NCBI GenBank assembly: GCA_964620345.1 | Contig: CAZUHK010000052.1 | Coordinates: 1-16,037 of the forward strand | Reading direction: 5' to 3' | Origin: CAZUHK01 sp964620345 | Lineage (GTDB): Bacteria > Planctomycetota > Phycisphaerae > Phycisphaerales > Zrk34 | DNA length: 16,037 nucleotides | Shown: positions 1-7,285 of the stretch, in pieces | How the letters are laid out: each line of letters opens with the position of its first letter | Numbering within the stretch: the first letter of the stretch is position 1 | The notes under the pieces: generated by a model | Told to the model about the DNA's origin: nothing | Database searches by the model: none | The model's input: the letters and a program-made list of their open reading frames with translations, nothing else | Translations under genes and position numbers: made by a program

Positions 1-12
1 GTGCGGACGGCA

Positions 13-42
13 TCACACCTTGCCCTTCGGGACAAGGTGTGG
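13..42. repeat. Long-stem palindromic hairpin with UUCG-type loop
   Basis: Bases 14-22 (CACACCTTG) pair perfectly with 33-41 (CAAGGTGTG), and T13 can wobble with G42. Read on the plus strand there is one C-A mismatch, then CC-GG closing a C(UUCG)G tetraloop. Read on the minus strand the mismatch becomes a U-G wobble with a CGAA loop, so both transcripts could fold. No T-tract follows on either strand, so a standard intrinsic terminator is not shown. It could be a REP-like intergenic palindrome, an mRNA 3'-end stabiliser, or a bidirectional terminator of an unusual kind. It lies about 360 bp past the stop codon of the last operon gene. Confidence 0.55.
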
Positions 43-268
43 CACCCACTACGGGCCGGCGGTGGTCGCTCGCCGGGCCGGCGGTGGCCGGGCGGGGGTG
101 TGACGTGGCTGCACAACCGGCATCCGAGAGCCGAGAACCCCATGTCCGGGCGGTCACGGGCGGTCACGGGGTGGGCCGGGATGCAAGTGCCGTGGAACAC
201 AGGGTTTGCGGTGCGGCGGCGCGGCGGGGCCGGGGGGTGGGCGGACAGCGACGGGTTGGCGCGCGGTG

Positions 269-285
269 GGGCGGCTTGTCCGCCC
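269..285. repeat. GC-only inverted repeat (6-bp stem)
   Basis: GGGCGG at 269-274 and CCGCCC at 280-285 form a six-pair stem with a five-base loop, about 115 bp past the stop of the last operon gene. No T-run follows on the minus strand. It may help RNA 3'-end formation with the C-rich transcript around it, but a six-pair GC stem is not rare in DNA of this composition. Confidence 0.3.
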
Positions 286-398
286 GGTTGGGGCGTGGGG
301 AATGCGGATTTTCGGCCGGGCCGGGGGGCGGTGATTCCGGGGCGGCGGCGCGGAATGAGTTGGTGGTGTTGGCTGAGCAGGGGGGCTGGCAGGCCCAG

Positions 399-1343
399 CT
401 ACCGCCGCGCCGCGCCGGCTTTGGCGCGGGCGACGCTGATCTGTTGGCCGGCGTTGCGGTGAATCCTGCTCGTCGCATCCGGGTACATCCGTTGCAGATC
501 GCGGAAGGCCTTCTCCGCCTCGGCAAACTGACCGGCGCGAAGCTGGTTGTACGCTTCCTGGTACTGCTGCACGACCGCGTCGATCAGTTCGCGTTCGCAC
601 TTCTTGAATTCGCGCTGGTTCATGCCCGCCTGGGCGTTGGTCGGGTCACTGAGGATCTTGCCGTTCGAGTAGGCCTCGGCCCGCTTGAACGCGCGGTAGG
701 CCCGGTAGCGGGCGGACAGATCGACGCCCGCCTGCTGGTATGCCTCCTGCGCGGTTTTGAGCGCGGCATCGGCCTCGCGTTCGTTGGGCGCCAGGTCCAG
801 CGGCTGGGTGATCTCCTTTTCGATCTGCTCGGCGGTGAGCGGCTGGGCCGCCGCGACGCCGTTGCCCGGGCCATTGCCAGCCACCTGCGTGAGCACGATG
901 AAGACGACGAGCATGAGGAAGAAGTAAACGCCGATGCCGATCCACAGCTTGCTCTTGCCGCTGATCTTGTTGGCCGGCTCGGGCACCTCGCCGGCGGCGG
1001 TGGGGTCGGCGGCCGGGCCGGTCACGGGGGCCGGCGGCTGGGGCTGGGCGATTTCCACCTCGAACAGGCCGAACTTCCCCACGCCGATCACGTCGCCGCT
1101 CCTGAGTTCGGGGCGCTTCTTGCCGAGCTTTCTGCCGTTGACACTGGTGCCGTTGGGGCTGTTGTTCACCACGGTCCAGTGGCCGCCCTCGAACACCATG
1201 GCGCCGTGGTATCGCGAGGCCTCGGGCACGTCGATGACGACGTGGCAGTCGGGGCTGCGGCCGAAGGCGAGCTGGGGCTCGTCGAAGGTACGGGTTCGGC
1301 CGGCGGCGGCGCCTTGCAGGATGCGGACGGTGATCGGGGTCAT
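399..1343 (-). CDS. FHA-domain protein with one membrane helix and a helical-repeat C-terminus
   Basis: The 314-residue protein begins with a forkhead-associated (FHA) phosphothreonine-binding domain at about residues 5-98. The usual landmarks are visible: GRS at 28-30, SRYHG at 43-47 and NGTSVNG at 64-70. A Pro/Ala-rich linker (about 101-123) leads to one membrane helix at about 133-153. The rest is Ala/Glu/Gln-rich helix, including a TPR-like unit near 264-290 (AYNQLRAGQFAEAEKAFRDL). The expected topology is FHA in the cytosol and helices in the periplasm. It is the last gene of the Tad cluster, 57 bp after tadC. I infer that it reads phosphorylation by the kinase at 9228-11846 and links it to the pilus machine. 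No clear Shine-Dalgarno sequence precedes the ATG. The FHA call is firm; the role is not. Confidence 0.85.
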   Translation of the reverse strand: MTPITVRILQGAAAGRTRTFDEPQLAFGRSPDCHVVIDVPEASRYHGAMVFEGGHWTVVNNSPNGTSVNGRKLGKKRPELRSGDVIGVGKFGLFEVEIAQPQPPAPVTGPAADPTAAGEVPEPANKISGKSKLWIGIGVYFFLMLVVFIVLTQVAGNGPGNGVAAAQPLTAEQIEKEITQPLDLAPNEREADAALKTAQEAYQQAGVDLSARYRAYRAFKRAEAYSNGKILSDPTNAQAGMNQREFKKCERELIDAVVQQYQEAYNQLRAGQFAEAEKAFRDLQRMYPDATSRIHRNAGQQISVARAKAGAARR

Positions 1344-1364
1344 AGGCGTCAGTGTAAATCAGTC

Positions 1365-1378
1365 GGCCCGGTCGGGCC
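1365..1378 (-). other. Small hairpin between tadC and the FHA gene
   Basis: GGCCC and GGGCC (1365-1369 and 1374-1378) form a five-pair GC stem with a four-base loop in the 57-bp gap between tadC and the FHA gene. On the minus strand it is followed by an A/T-richer stretch with a TTT. It might attenuate read-through or mark an RNA processing site, but such a stem could arise by chance in this composition. Confidence 0.25.
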
Positions 1379-1400
1379 ACGGGGCACGAAGCAGGCCGGC

Positions 1401-2309
1401 TCAGCCCATCACCCCGCCCTCGCCTTTCCACAGGGCCAGGATGATCGGCGAGAAGATCACGAGCATCACGCCCAGCAGAATGAGCATCGAGGGCACGAGA
1501 ATTTTCAGCGACGCCTTGGCCGCCATCTCCTCGGCGCGGACGCTGCGGACGTGGCGGAGCATGCTCGCCTGGTTTTTGAGGATCGTCGACAGCGGGGTGC
1601 CCAGCGCCTCGGACTGGTTGATCGCGCCCACCACGCCGCGCAGCGATTCGAGCGGGATGCGTTGGGCCATGTTCGCCAGTGCGACGCTGCGGGTGGTGCC
1701 GAAGTCGATCTCGGCGCGGACCAGTTGCAGCTCCTGGTTGAAATGGTCGTCGGGCTCGTCGCGGATCAGCGTGTCGATGGCCTCGGTGAACGTGCCGCCG
1801 GCCTCCATCATCAGCGCGACCAGGTCCAGGGTGTAGGGCACCTGCTTGCTGATGGAGGTGGTGCGTCGGCGGGCCGCGTCGCCCAGGGCCCACAGCGGGG
1901 CGTAGAAGCCCGCGGCGACCAGGAAGATCGCCACCACCCCGCCGAACGCCCCGAACAGCCCGGCGCTGAGCAGCCCCACGCCGGCCATCACGCCCCCGCA
2001 GGCGATGCACACCGCCAGGTATTCTTCCACGTCGTAGGCGTTGGGGTTGCCCGAGGCCTCCAGGTCCTGGCGGATGCGGTCGCGGAACATCGGGAACCGC
2101 CGGGCCAGCATCAGGCACGCGAGCATGAACTGTCGCAGCAGAGGCGTCTCGAACGGCGTGCTCCGCTCACCCACCCCCAGCGCGATCGCGATCCGCCGAT
2201 TCACCGGCGGCTCGGGCTGCAGACGCACCCGGAACACCGACCAGATCACCAGCGACACCGAGGCGAACTGGAGGATGCTGAGCGTGATGAGGTAGGCGTC
2301 GAACTGCAT
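1401..2309 (-). CDS. tadC: TadC-like inner-membrane platform protein (T2SS F domain)
   Basis: This 302-residue protein fits the TadC half of the TadB/TadC platform, which sits in the inner membrane and couples the cytosolic ATPase to pilin assembly. Membrane helices are apparent near residues 5-27, 98-120, 122-142 and 269-293. The region at about 158-285 has the look of a type II secretion F (GspF) domain: a helical bundle with VALMMEAGGTFTEAI early, an acidic loop, IDFGTTRSVAL in the middle, and INQSEALGTPLSTIL before the last helix. The length matches the family (about 300). Its ATG lies 3 bp after the tadB stop, so the two are very probably translated together. It is told from TadB by its order after tadB and by its own motif set. 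Confidence 0.88.
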   Translation of the reverse strand: MQFDAYLITLSILQFASVSLVIWSVFRVRLQPEPPVNRRIAIALGVGERSTPFETPLLRQFMLACLMLARRFPMFRDRIRQDLEASGNPNAYDVEEYLAVCIACGGVMAGVGLLSAGLFGAFGGVVAIFLVAAGFYAPLWALGDAARRRTTSISKQVPYTLDLVALMMEAGGTFTEAIDTLIRDEPDDHFNQELQLVRAEIDFGTTRSVALANMAQRIPLESLRGVVGAINQSEALGTPLSTILKNQASMLRHVRSVRAEEMAAKASLKILVPSMLILLGVMLVIFSPIILALWKGEGGVMG

Positions 2310-2312
2310 CGG

Positions 2313-3167
2313 TTAAATATCCACCGACATGATGTTGCGAATCCAGAGGAACCCGGCGGTGATCATCGCCGCGGCGCCCAGCAGGATGACCCGGCCAAAC
2401 GGATCGTTGAGCACGCGCACCGTCTCCTCGGGGGCGATCATGTACCCGATGAACAGCACGACGATCGCCATGCCGGCCATCATCCACGCCTGGTTTCTGC
2501 CCTGGGCGGTGAGGGTTTGCAGCTTGCCTTCGAGCCGCTGAATCTCGCGGATCGAATCGGTGATCCGGTCCAGCGACTGGGCCATGTCGCCGCCGCGCTC
2601 GCGGTGCGCGCCGATCGCGGCGAACAGCAGCCGATAGTGGCTGGAGCCGATGCGGTTGGATGTGTTGACCATCGCGCGGTTCAGGTCCACGCCCAGCTCG
2701 TACTCGCGGAGCAGTTGGGCGAACTCCTGCTTGATCGGGCCGGTCGAGTTCTTGACCAGCAACTGGAACGACTGCACCAGCGTCAGGCCTGCGCGGACGC
2801 CCGAGGCCAGCGAGGTGATGCCGTCGACCAGTTGGGCGTTGAGCTTCTCCCGCCGCTTGGTCTCCAGGTGGTTGATGATCAGGTTGGGCAGAAACAGCGC
2901 CAGCAGCGCGCCGATGAGGATGCCCCAGAACTTCAGGCCCAGCGCGTACAGCGCGAAGGCGAGGAAGACCATCAGCAGCCCCTCGCCGATGATGGCCATG
3001 CGGGGGTTGACGTCCATCAGCAGTTGGCGGTTGAGCACCGCGTCGATCCGCCGCTCCTGGTGGCGGATCAGGATCATGATCTCCGGCAGCGCCAGACGGA
3101 TGAACAGGAACACCGTGGCGAAGGCGCCCAGTGAGATGAGGATCAGGATGGTCAGGTCGTCGTTCAT
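2313..3167 (-). CDS. tadB: TadB-like inner-membrane platform protein (T2SS F domain)
   Basis: This 284-residue protein is the TadB partner of the Tad platform. Helices are visible at about residues 6-24, 58-78, 79-97, 226-246 and 257-277. The cytosolic F domain lies at about 110-240, with the family pattern LVDGITSLASGVRAGLTLVQSF (113-134), an ELGVDL segment and HRERGGDMAQSLDRI (188-202). Gene order ATPase-tadB-tadC is the standard Tad arrangement. It begins 15 bp after the FHA-CpaF stop and ends 3 bp before tadC. No strong Shine-Dalgarno sequence is seen before the ATG, so translation may rely on coupling to the upstream gene. It is the only tadB copy here although two CpaF ATPases are encoded. 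Confidence 0.9.
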   Translation of the reverse strand: MNDDLTILILISLGAFATVFLFIRLALPEIMILIRHQERRIDAVLNRQLLMDVNPRMAIIGEGLLMVFLAFALYALGLKFWGILIGALLALFLPNLIINHLETKRREKLNAQLVDGITSLASGVRAGLTLVQSFQLLVKNSTGPIKQEFAQLLREYELGVDLNRAMVNTSNRIGSSHYRLLFAAIGAHRERGGDMAQSLDRITDSIREIQRLEGKLQTLTAQGRNQAWMMAGMAIVVLFIGYMIAPEETVRVLNDPFGRVILLGAAAMITAGFLWIRNIMSVDI

Positions 3168-3182
3168 GCGGTCGCGGGTCGG

Positions 3183-5045
3183 TTAGAGGAACATCTTCAC
3201 GTCGATGAGCTTCTTGCGGATCATGTCGGCAGCGAAGGTCGGGATGTATCCGGTATGCCGCAGGCGTGGCTGCTCTTCGTCGCGCAGGACGAAGATGTTT
3301 TCCAGGCGGATCGCGTGGGTCTCCTGATCGATCTCGAGCACCTCGGAGATGTGGGTGATGCGTCGCTGGCCGTTGGCGAAGCGTTGGAGTTGCACGATGA
3401 CGTCCAGCGCGCCGACGATCTGCTCGCGGATCGCGCGGACGGGCATGTCCACGGCCATGAGCACGAGGGTTTCGAGCCGGGCGACCATGTCCAGCGGCTC
3501 GTTGGCGTGGATGGTGGACAGCGAGCCGTCGTGTCCGGTGTTCATCGCCTGGAGCATGTCCAGTGCCTCGGGTCCGCGGACCTCGCCGACGATGATGCGG
3601 TCGGGCCGCATCCGCAGCGAGTTTTTGACCAGGTCGCGGATGGTGTAGGCGCCGCGGCCCTCGACGTTGGCCGGGCGGGCTTCGAGGCCCACGACGTGGG
3701 GCTGGGGCAGCTTGAGCTCGGCCGATTCCTCGATGGTGATGACGCGCTCGGTCGGCCGGACGAACGCGCACAGGGTGTTCAGCAGCGTGGTCTTGCCCGA
3801 GCCGGTCCCGCCGGACACCATGATGTTCTTCCGGCCGGTGATGCAGCCGGACATGAACGCCGCGCACTGCTCGCTGATCGCCCCGCGTTCGATCAGGTCG
3901 TCGATGGTGAACGGGATCCAGGCGAACTTTCGGATAGTGATGCACGGCCCGGCGAGCGACAGCGGGGGGATGATGACGTTCACGCGCGAGCCGTCGGACA
4001 AACGCGCGTCAACCAGCGGGTTGGTCTGATCGACCCGGCGCCCCACGGGGGTGAGGATGCGTTCGATCACGCTCATCAGCACTTCGTCGGAGAAGAACAC
4101 GCGGCTGGTCGGCTGCACCACGCCGTTCTTCTCCACGTAGATCCGGTCCCTGCCCACGACCATGATTTCGCTGACGTTGGCCATCTCCAGCAGGTCCTGC
4201 AGCGGCCCCAGGCCGAGCATGATGTCCAGCAGGTCTTTGCTGACGACCTGATGGACGATGTACTTGCGGAGGTTGGCCGACATCGAGTCGTACTGCTGTT
4301 CGAACAGGTCGTCGAAGGCCTCCTCGGCCACGGCCAGGTCGTCCTGCACGCTGGTCGGGTCGAACAGCAGGGGCATCATGTCGACCAGGCCGGTGACCAG
4401 CTCGGTGATCGCGCGTTCGCGCGCCGGGTCGGCGCCGACCTGCTCGGCGGCGCGGTACTCGGTCTGCACCTTGCCGGTGCACTGGCGGACGACCTCGGCG
4501 ACGACCAGGCGGTGCAGGTGCATGTGCACCATGTGGCGGATGACCGCCGGCGCGAGCTCGTCGGTGCGTAGCGCGAGGATCTCGGTCATGTGCTCGACGA
4601 TCTGCTGCACGTAGGCCGAGTCGCGCTTGTTCACGTGGCCGGTGACGCGGAGGTTCATCCGGTCGATCAGCTCGGCGTGGACGCGCTGCTCGAACTCGAT
4701 GAGCTTGCGCTGGCGGGCGCGTTCGTCGTCGTCGCCGCCGCCGCCGTGGGCGCCGGGGCGGGACAGGACGATCGAATACTGGGCGATCTGGATCTCATCG
4801 CCGAAGTCCACCCGCGCGGGGCTGGCCTGGTCGACGTCGCGGTTGGCCACCCGCACGCCCGAGCGGCTGAGGTTCTCCACGAACATCTGGTTGCCCTTGC
4901 GGAATATCCGCGCGTGCTTGCGCGCGACGAACGGGCCCTTGAGGACGATCTGACAGTCGTCCTCGCGGCCGATGGTCATCTGCTCGGCCGAAACGTCGAG
5001 CGTCTGCCGGGTGTTGGTCGATTGATCGAGCAGCCAGACTTCCAT
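3183..5045 (-). CDS. cpaF: FHA-domain/CpaF fusion: Tad pilus motor ATPase
   Basis: This 620-residue protein joins an N-terminal FHA domain (about 1-97; GRE at 26-28, RKHARI at 42-47, NLSRSGVRV at 58-66) to a full CpaF/TadA ATPase. A Gly/Asp linker (98-110) is followed by the helical CpaF N-terminal domain (about 111-290) and the RecA-like core. Walker A is GGTGSGKTT at 412-420, the acidic box IEESAEL at 438-444, Walker B RIIVGEVRG at 483-491, and the His box SLSTIHAN at 508-515. All key residues are intact. CpaF hexamers hydrolyse ATP on the cytosolic face of TadB/TadC to drive pilus extension and retraction. The fused FHA domain suggests docking to a phosphothreonine partner, perhaps the kinase encoded upstream. 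It starts 23 bp after cpaB; no strong ribosome site is seen. Confidence 0.93.
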   Translation of the reverse strand: MEVWLLDQSTNTRQTLDVSAEQMTIGREDDCQIVLKGPFVARKHARIFRKGNQMFVENLSRSGVRVANRDVDQASPARVDFGDEIQIAQYSIVLSRPGAHGGGGDDDERARQRKLIEFEQRVHAELIDRMNLRVTGHVNKRDSAYVQQIVEHMTEILALRTDELAPAVIRHMVHMHLHRLVVAEVVRQCTGKVQTEYRAAEQVGADPARERAITELVTGLVDMMPLLFDPTSVQDDLAVAEEAFDDLFEQQYDSMSANLRKYIVHQVVSKDLLDIMLGLGPLQDLLEMANVSEIMVVGRDRIYVEKNGVVQPTSRVFFSDEVLMSVIERILTPVGRRVDQTNPLVDARLSDGSRVNVIIPPLSLAGPCITIRKFAWIPFTIDDLIERGAISEQCAAFMSGCITGRKNIMVSGGTGSGKTTLLNTLCAFVRPTERVITIEESAELKLPQPHVVGLEARPANVEGRGAYTIRDLVKNSLRMRPDRIIVGEVRGPEALDMLQAMNTGHDGSLSTIHANEPLDMVARLETLVLMAVDMPVRAIREQIVGALDVIVQLQRFANGQRRITHISEVLEIDQETHAIRLENIFVLRDEEQPRLRHTGYIPTFAADMIRKKLIDVKMFL

Positions 5046-5068
5046 GTATCGCTCACGTCAGCCGGAAA

Positions 5069-5896
5069 CTATTCGGATTCCATCTTGATGCCCAGCATGC
5101 GGAGCACCTCGGGGTTGACGCTGCCCGAATCGATCTGGATGTCGGTGTCGGTCTGGTTTCGCTCGGCGAGGATGAACTCCTCGTCGACGGCGTAGCGGCC
5201 GATGGTGACCAGCGCGCTCTTTTCACTGGGCTTGGTCTCGATGGTGACGGTGCTCAGCGAGCGTCGCCGGCCCGAGTCGCTTGAGCCGATCAGCCGGTCG
5301 CCCACGCCCAGCACGCGCACCCGCTCCATGATCAGCACGTCCTGCGTGCGCTGGCCGGGGATGCTCAGCACCGCGGAGATGTCGACCAGGTCGTTCGGAT
5401 CGAGCGTGCGGGGGGTCCACTCGCTGTTGACGGGGATGGTGAGCGACCGCATGCCCTCGCGGGGCTGCACGTCGCCGCCGGGGCCGCCGCCGGCACGGGT
5501 GAACAGCTCGAAGGTGAGCAAGCTCGACGACTTGGCGAACCGCTTGAACTCCTGGCCGATCTGGTTGCCCAGTGCATCGCGGGTGATCGCGCCCAGGCCC
5601 TCGACGTAGGTTTCCTGCAGCGTGCGGGGTATGCGCAGGGGCGTGACGTCGCGGTCGCGGAGCTTGTCGCCCGGCTCGACCGAGCGGTTGAGCTTGTAGA
5701 CCACGATCATGTCCGCGGCCACCTGCGTCTTGACCCGATGCACGTACCAGTTGGTGGCGATGACCGTGACCAGGCCCAGGCCCACGGCGATGAGGATCAG
5801 GGGGATGTTGGCCTGCTGGGCCCCGCCCCCGCCGCCGGACGTCGCCGGCGAAGCGCCAGACGGTCGCGCCGCCGGCTGAGTAGTCGCTTGCGTCAT
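5069..5896 (-). CDS. cpaB: CpaB/RcpC-like Flp pilus assembly protein
   Basis: The 275-residue protein has a short Gly/Ala/Thr-rich cytosolic head (1-30), one membrane helix (about 31-53), an SAF-type domain (about 63-135: IVVYKLNRSVEPGDKLRDRD then VTPLRIPR), and an RcpC/CpaB region (about 148-250) with the family signature GMRSLTIPVN and LDPNDLVDISAVL. CpaB proteins sit in the periplasm and are thought to act with the secretin or its anchoring. I chose the ATG at 5896 because a GGAGG lies 10 bases upstream; longer in-frame starts would run back into the preceding gene and miss this site. It follows the unknown gene by 25 bp and precedes FHA-cpaF by 23 bp. Notably no secretin gene sits beside it, unlike in many tad loci. 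Confidence 0.9.
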   Translation of the reverse strand: MTQATTQPAARPSGASPATSGGGGGAQQANIPLILIAVGLGLVTVIATNWYVHRVKTQVAADMIVVYKLNRSVEPGDKLRDRDVTPLRIPRTLQETYVEGLGAITRDALGNQIGQEFKRFAKSSSLLTFELFTRAGGGPGGDVQPREGMRSLTIPVNSEWTPRTLDPNDLVDISAVLSIPGQRTQDVLIMERVRVLGVGDRLIGSSDSGRRRSLSTVTIETKPSEKSALVTIGRYAVDEEFILAERNQTDTDIQIDSGSVNPEVLRMLGIKMESE

Positions 5897-5906
5897 GTTG
5901 ACCAAA

Positions 5907-5911
5907 CCTCC
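5907..5911 (-). promoter_or_regulatory. Shine-Dalgarno site fixing the cpaB start
   Basis: On the minus strand GGAGG lies 10 bases before the ATG at 5896. It is the best ribosome-binding sequence in the window and decides the cpaB start against longer in-frame alternatives. Confidence 0.7.
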
Positions 5912-5921
5912 ACAAACGTGA

Positions 5922-6476
5922 TCAGTCCGAGCCAGGCGTGCTAGTGTATCGCAACTGGATGACCACGCGAACCGCGTCACCCACCTGTCGGCACCGCACC
6001 GTCAGCAAGCGGTGGTCGGCCTCGAACACCAGCCGCTCAACCGTTTGATCGACCGATCCGGCCTGGTTCAATGACGCAAACCCGCGATCCGTCGCCGCTT
6101 GCCGATAGTAAGACGCTACATCGGCTAAGGTTGCGTCAGCGATTGACCAGACGCTGGTGATTTCCCGCGGCGGGGTTTCGCCGGAGGTTCGGCGGAGCAG
6201 GTTCATCGCCCCCGCCGGTGGCGGCAGATCGGCCGGTTCGGGCAGGTCGGCGGCGGTCGGGGGCAGGTCGATGCCCATTACACGCGGCGGGCTCGCGTCC
6301 GAGGGCGGCCGGTGCGAGCCGTCGTCGGGTCGAACGATCCGCCGCTCGCCGACGGCGGCGCCGGGGTCGGGGTTGGCCAGCGAACGCGCGGCGTAGTAAA
6401 TCACCCCCGCCGCGGCGAGCATCGCCGCCGCGGCCAGCCATCGCGCGATCACGCTCAGCGGGGGCCTGGCCTTCAC
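5922..6476 (-). CDS. Membrane-anchored protein of unknown function in the Tad cluster
   Basis: I do not recognise this 184-residue protein. It has a basic N-terminus, one hydrophobic helix at about residues 11-30 (signal anchor or uncleaved signal peptide), a Pro/Asp-rich linker at about 47-92, and a compact C-terminal domain at about 105-178. That domain looks like helix (ATLADVASYYRQAATDRGF), then strands rich in Val and Leu (RLVFEADHRLLTVRCRQV, then AVRVVIQLRYTS). The likely location is the periplasm, tethered to the inner membrane. The start is GTG, 18 bp after the tadE-like gene, with an AGGGG about 4-5 bases upstream; the stop is 25 bp before cpaB. Its place between tadE and cpaB suggests a pilus accessory role, possibly filling the slot of a small periplasmic or lipoprotein component. 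Confidence 0.7.
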   Translation of the reverse strand: MKARPPLSVIARWLAAAAMLAAAGVIYYAARSLANPDPGAAVGERRIVRPDDGSHRPPSDASPPRVMGIDLPPTAADLPEPADLPPPAGAMNLLRRTSGETPPREITSVWSIADATLADVASYYRQAATDRGFASLNQAGSVDQTVERLVFEADHRLLTVRCRQVGDAVRVVIQLRYTSTPGSD

Positions 6477-6494
6477 GTCGCCCCTGGGGGTCGG

Positions 6495-7283
6495 TCAGTT
6501 GGTCTGGTTCTCGTTGTCGACGATCGGCCCGCGGTAGCCGGGGTCGTGCAGGTACATCGTGCGGATGAAGCTGGCCAGCGCCCGCTCGGTGGAGCGCTGG
6601 GTGGTGTCGCCGTCGCCATATTCCGGGTCGGACTCGCCGTCGATCGAGTCGAGGAAGTCGTCGAACTCTTCGAGGAACACATCGCGCAGGGCCCGCAGGT
6701 GGTGGGGCGTCTGCGCGCTGCCCTCCCATTGGTCGGGCCCGGCGGTCCAGTTGTGAGAGAAGTGCCACTCGTGGCCGATGCGCGCGTGGTGGCGGCGGAT
6801 CGGGCCTTCCATTTGTCGCCACAGCGGTACGTCGGTCTCGTAGCCCACCCTGAACCCCTCGCGGTGGCCGTGGCTCATGCGCGGCTCATCCCCGGGCGGC
6901 CGATACAGCAGGGCGTCGGCCAAGGCGCCGGCGTCGGCCGACTTTTGCGCCGCCATCTGAATGATCTGGCCGAAGGTTTCTTCAGGGAAGCGGTTGTCGT
7001 TCACCACGCGGCTGAAGCTTTCGTTGCGCGCCGCGAAGAAGGTCTCTTCGAGGTCGCTGAAATCCAGGTCGCCCGCCACGCGCTTGGGCGCCGGGCCCGG
7101 CGCATCGATCACGTCGCGCCAGGTCTCGTAGCGGCTGGTCACCTGCACATGCTGGGCACGGACCATCAGCCGGCCGAAGAAGAAGACCAGCGAGAGGATG
7201 ACCAGCAGCAGCGGCATGACCAGCACCATCTCGGTCATCGCCGCGCCGCGGCCGGCGGTGAGTTGTCGTCTGATACGCTTCAT
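6495..7283 (-). CDS. tadE: TadE-like pseudopilin (second copy)
   Basis: The 262-residue protein starts with a short basic leader and the TadE signature RGAAMTEMVLVMPLLLVILS (12-31), ending in a hydrophobic helix to about residue 40. Glu18 lies five residues after Gly13, which fits prepilin-peptidase cleavage between Gly13 and Ala14. The remainder is a soluble, Asp/Glu/His/Trp-rich domain expected in the periplasm, larger than typical TadE proteins. It starts 2 bp after the tadG stop, with GGAG embedded in the end of tadG (7292-7295), so translation is probably coupled. TadE-type pseudopilins are needed for Flp pilus formation. Whether this copy or the one at 11895-12758 is the true TadE equivalent cannot be decided from sequence alone. 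Confidence 0.85.
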   Translation of the reverse strand: MKRIRRQLTAGRGAAMTEMVLVMPLLLVILSLVFFFGRLMVRAQHVQVTSRYETWRDVIDAPGPAPKRVAGDLDFSDLEETFFAARNESFSRVVNDNRFPEETFGQIIQMAAQKSADAGALADALLYRPPGDEPRMSHGHREGFRVGYETDVPLWRQMEGPIRRHHARIGHEWHFSHNWTAGPDQWEGSAQTPHHLRALRDVFLEEFDDFLDSIDGESDPEYGDGDTTQRSTERALASFIRTMYLHDPGYRGPIVDNENQTN

Positions 7284-7285
7284 GT

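Larger units (their letters stand above)
1..398. other. Intergenic region downstream of the Tad operon, no supported gene
   Basis: No believable gene is seen in these 398 bases: open frames on both strands have low-complexity Arg/Gly/Pro/Ala-rich translations and match no family I know. The stretch is strongly strand-biased: G-runs crowd the plus strand (for example 226-229, 232-237, 290-293, 297-300, 323-328, 339-342), so a transcript leaving the operon on the minus strand would be C-rich. It also holds hairpins at 13-42 and 269-285, a 13-bp direct repeat (GGGCCGGCGGTGG at 53-65 and 75-87), and a 10-bp tandem repeat (GGGCGGTCAC at 148-157 and 158-167). The likely role is a 3' untranslated and termination zone; this is inference. 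Confidence 0.6.

Noticed and set aside
148..170. Tandem GGGCGGTCAC units as a CRISPR or iteron array
   Set aside because: There are only two full copies of 10 bp with no spacers; this is simple-sequence duplication in G-rich DNA.
1..462. Plus-strand open frame at the left edge
   Set aside because: Its translation is Arg/Gly/Trp-rich low complexity and overlaps the end of the FHA gene; there is no ribosome site or motif support.
39..3134. Plus-strand open frame of about 1031 codons
   Set aside because: It is antisense to the tadC, tadB and FHA genes. Its translation is His/Gln/Asp/Arg/Gly/Ala-rich with no domain pattern, as expected for a shadow frame in GC-rich DNA, while the minus strand has clear families.
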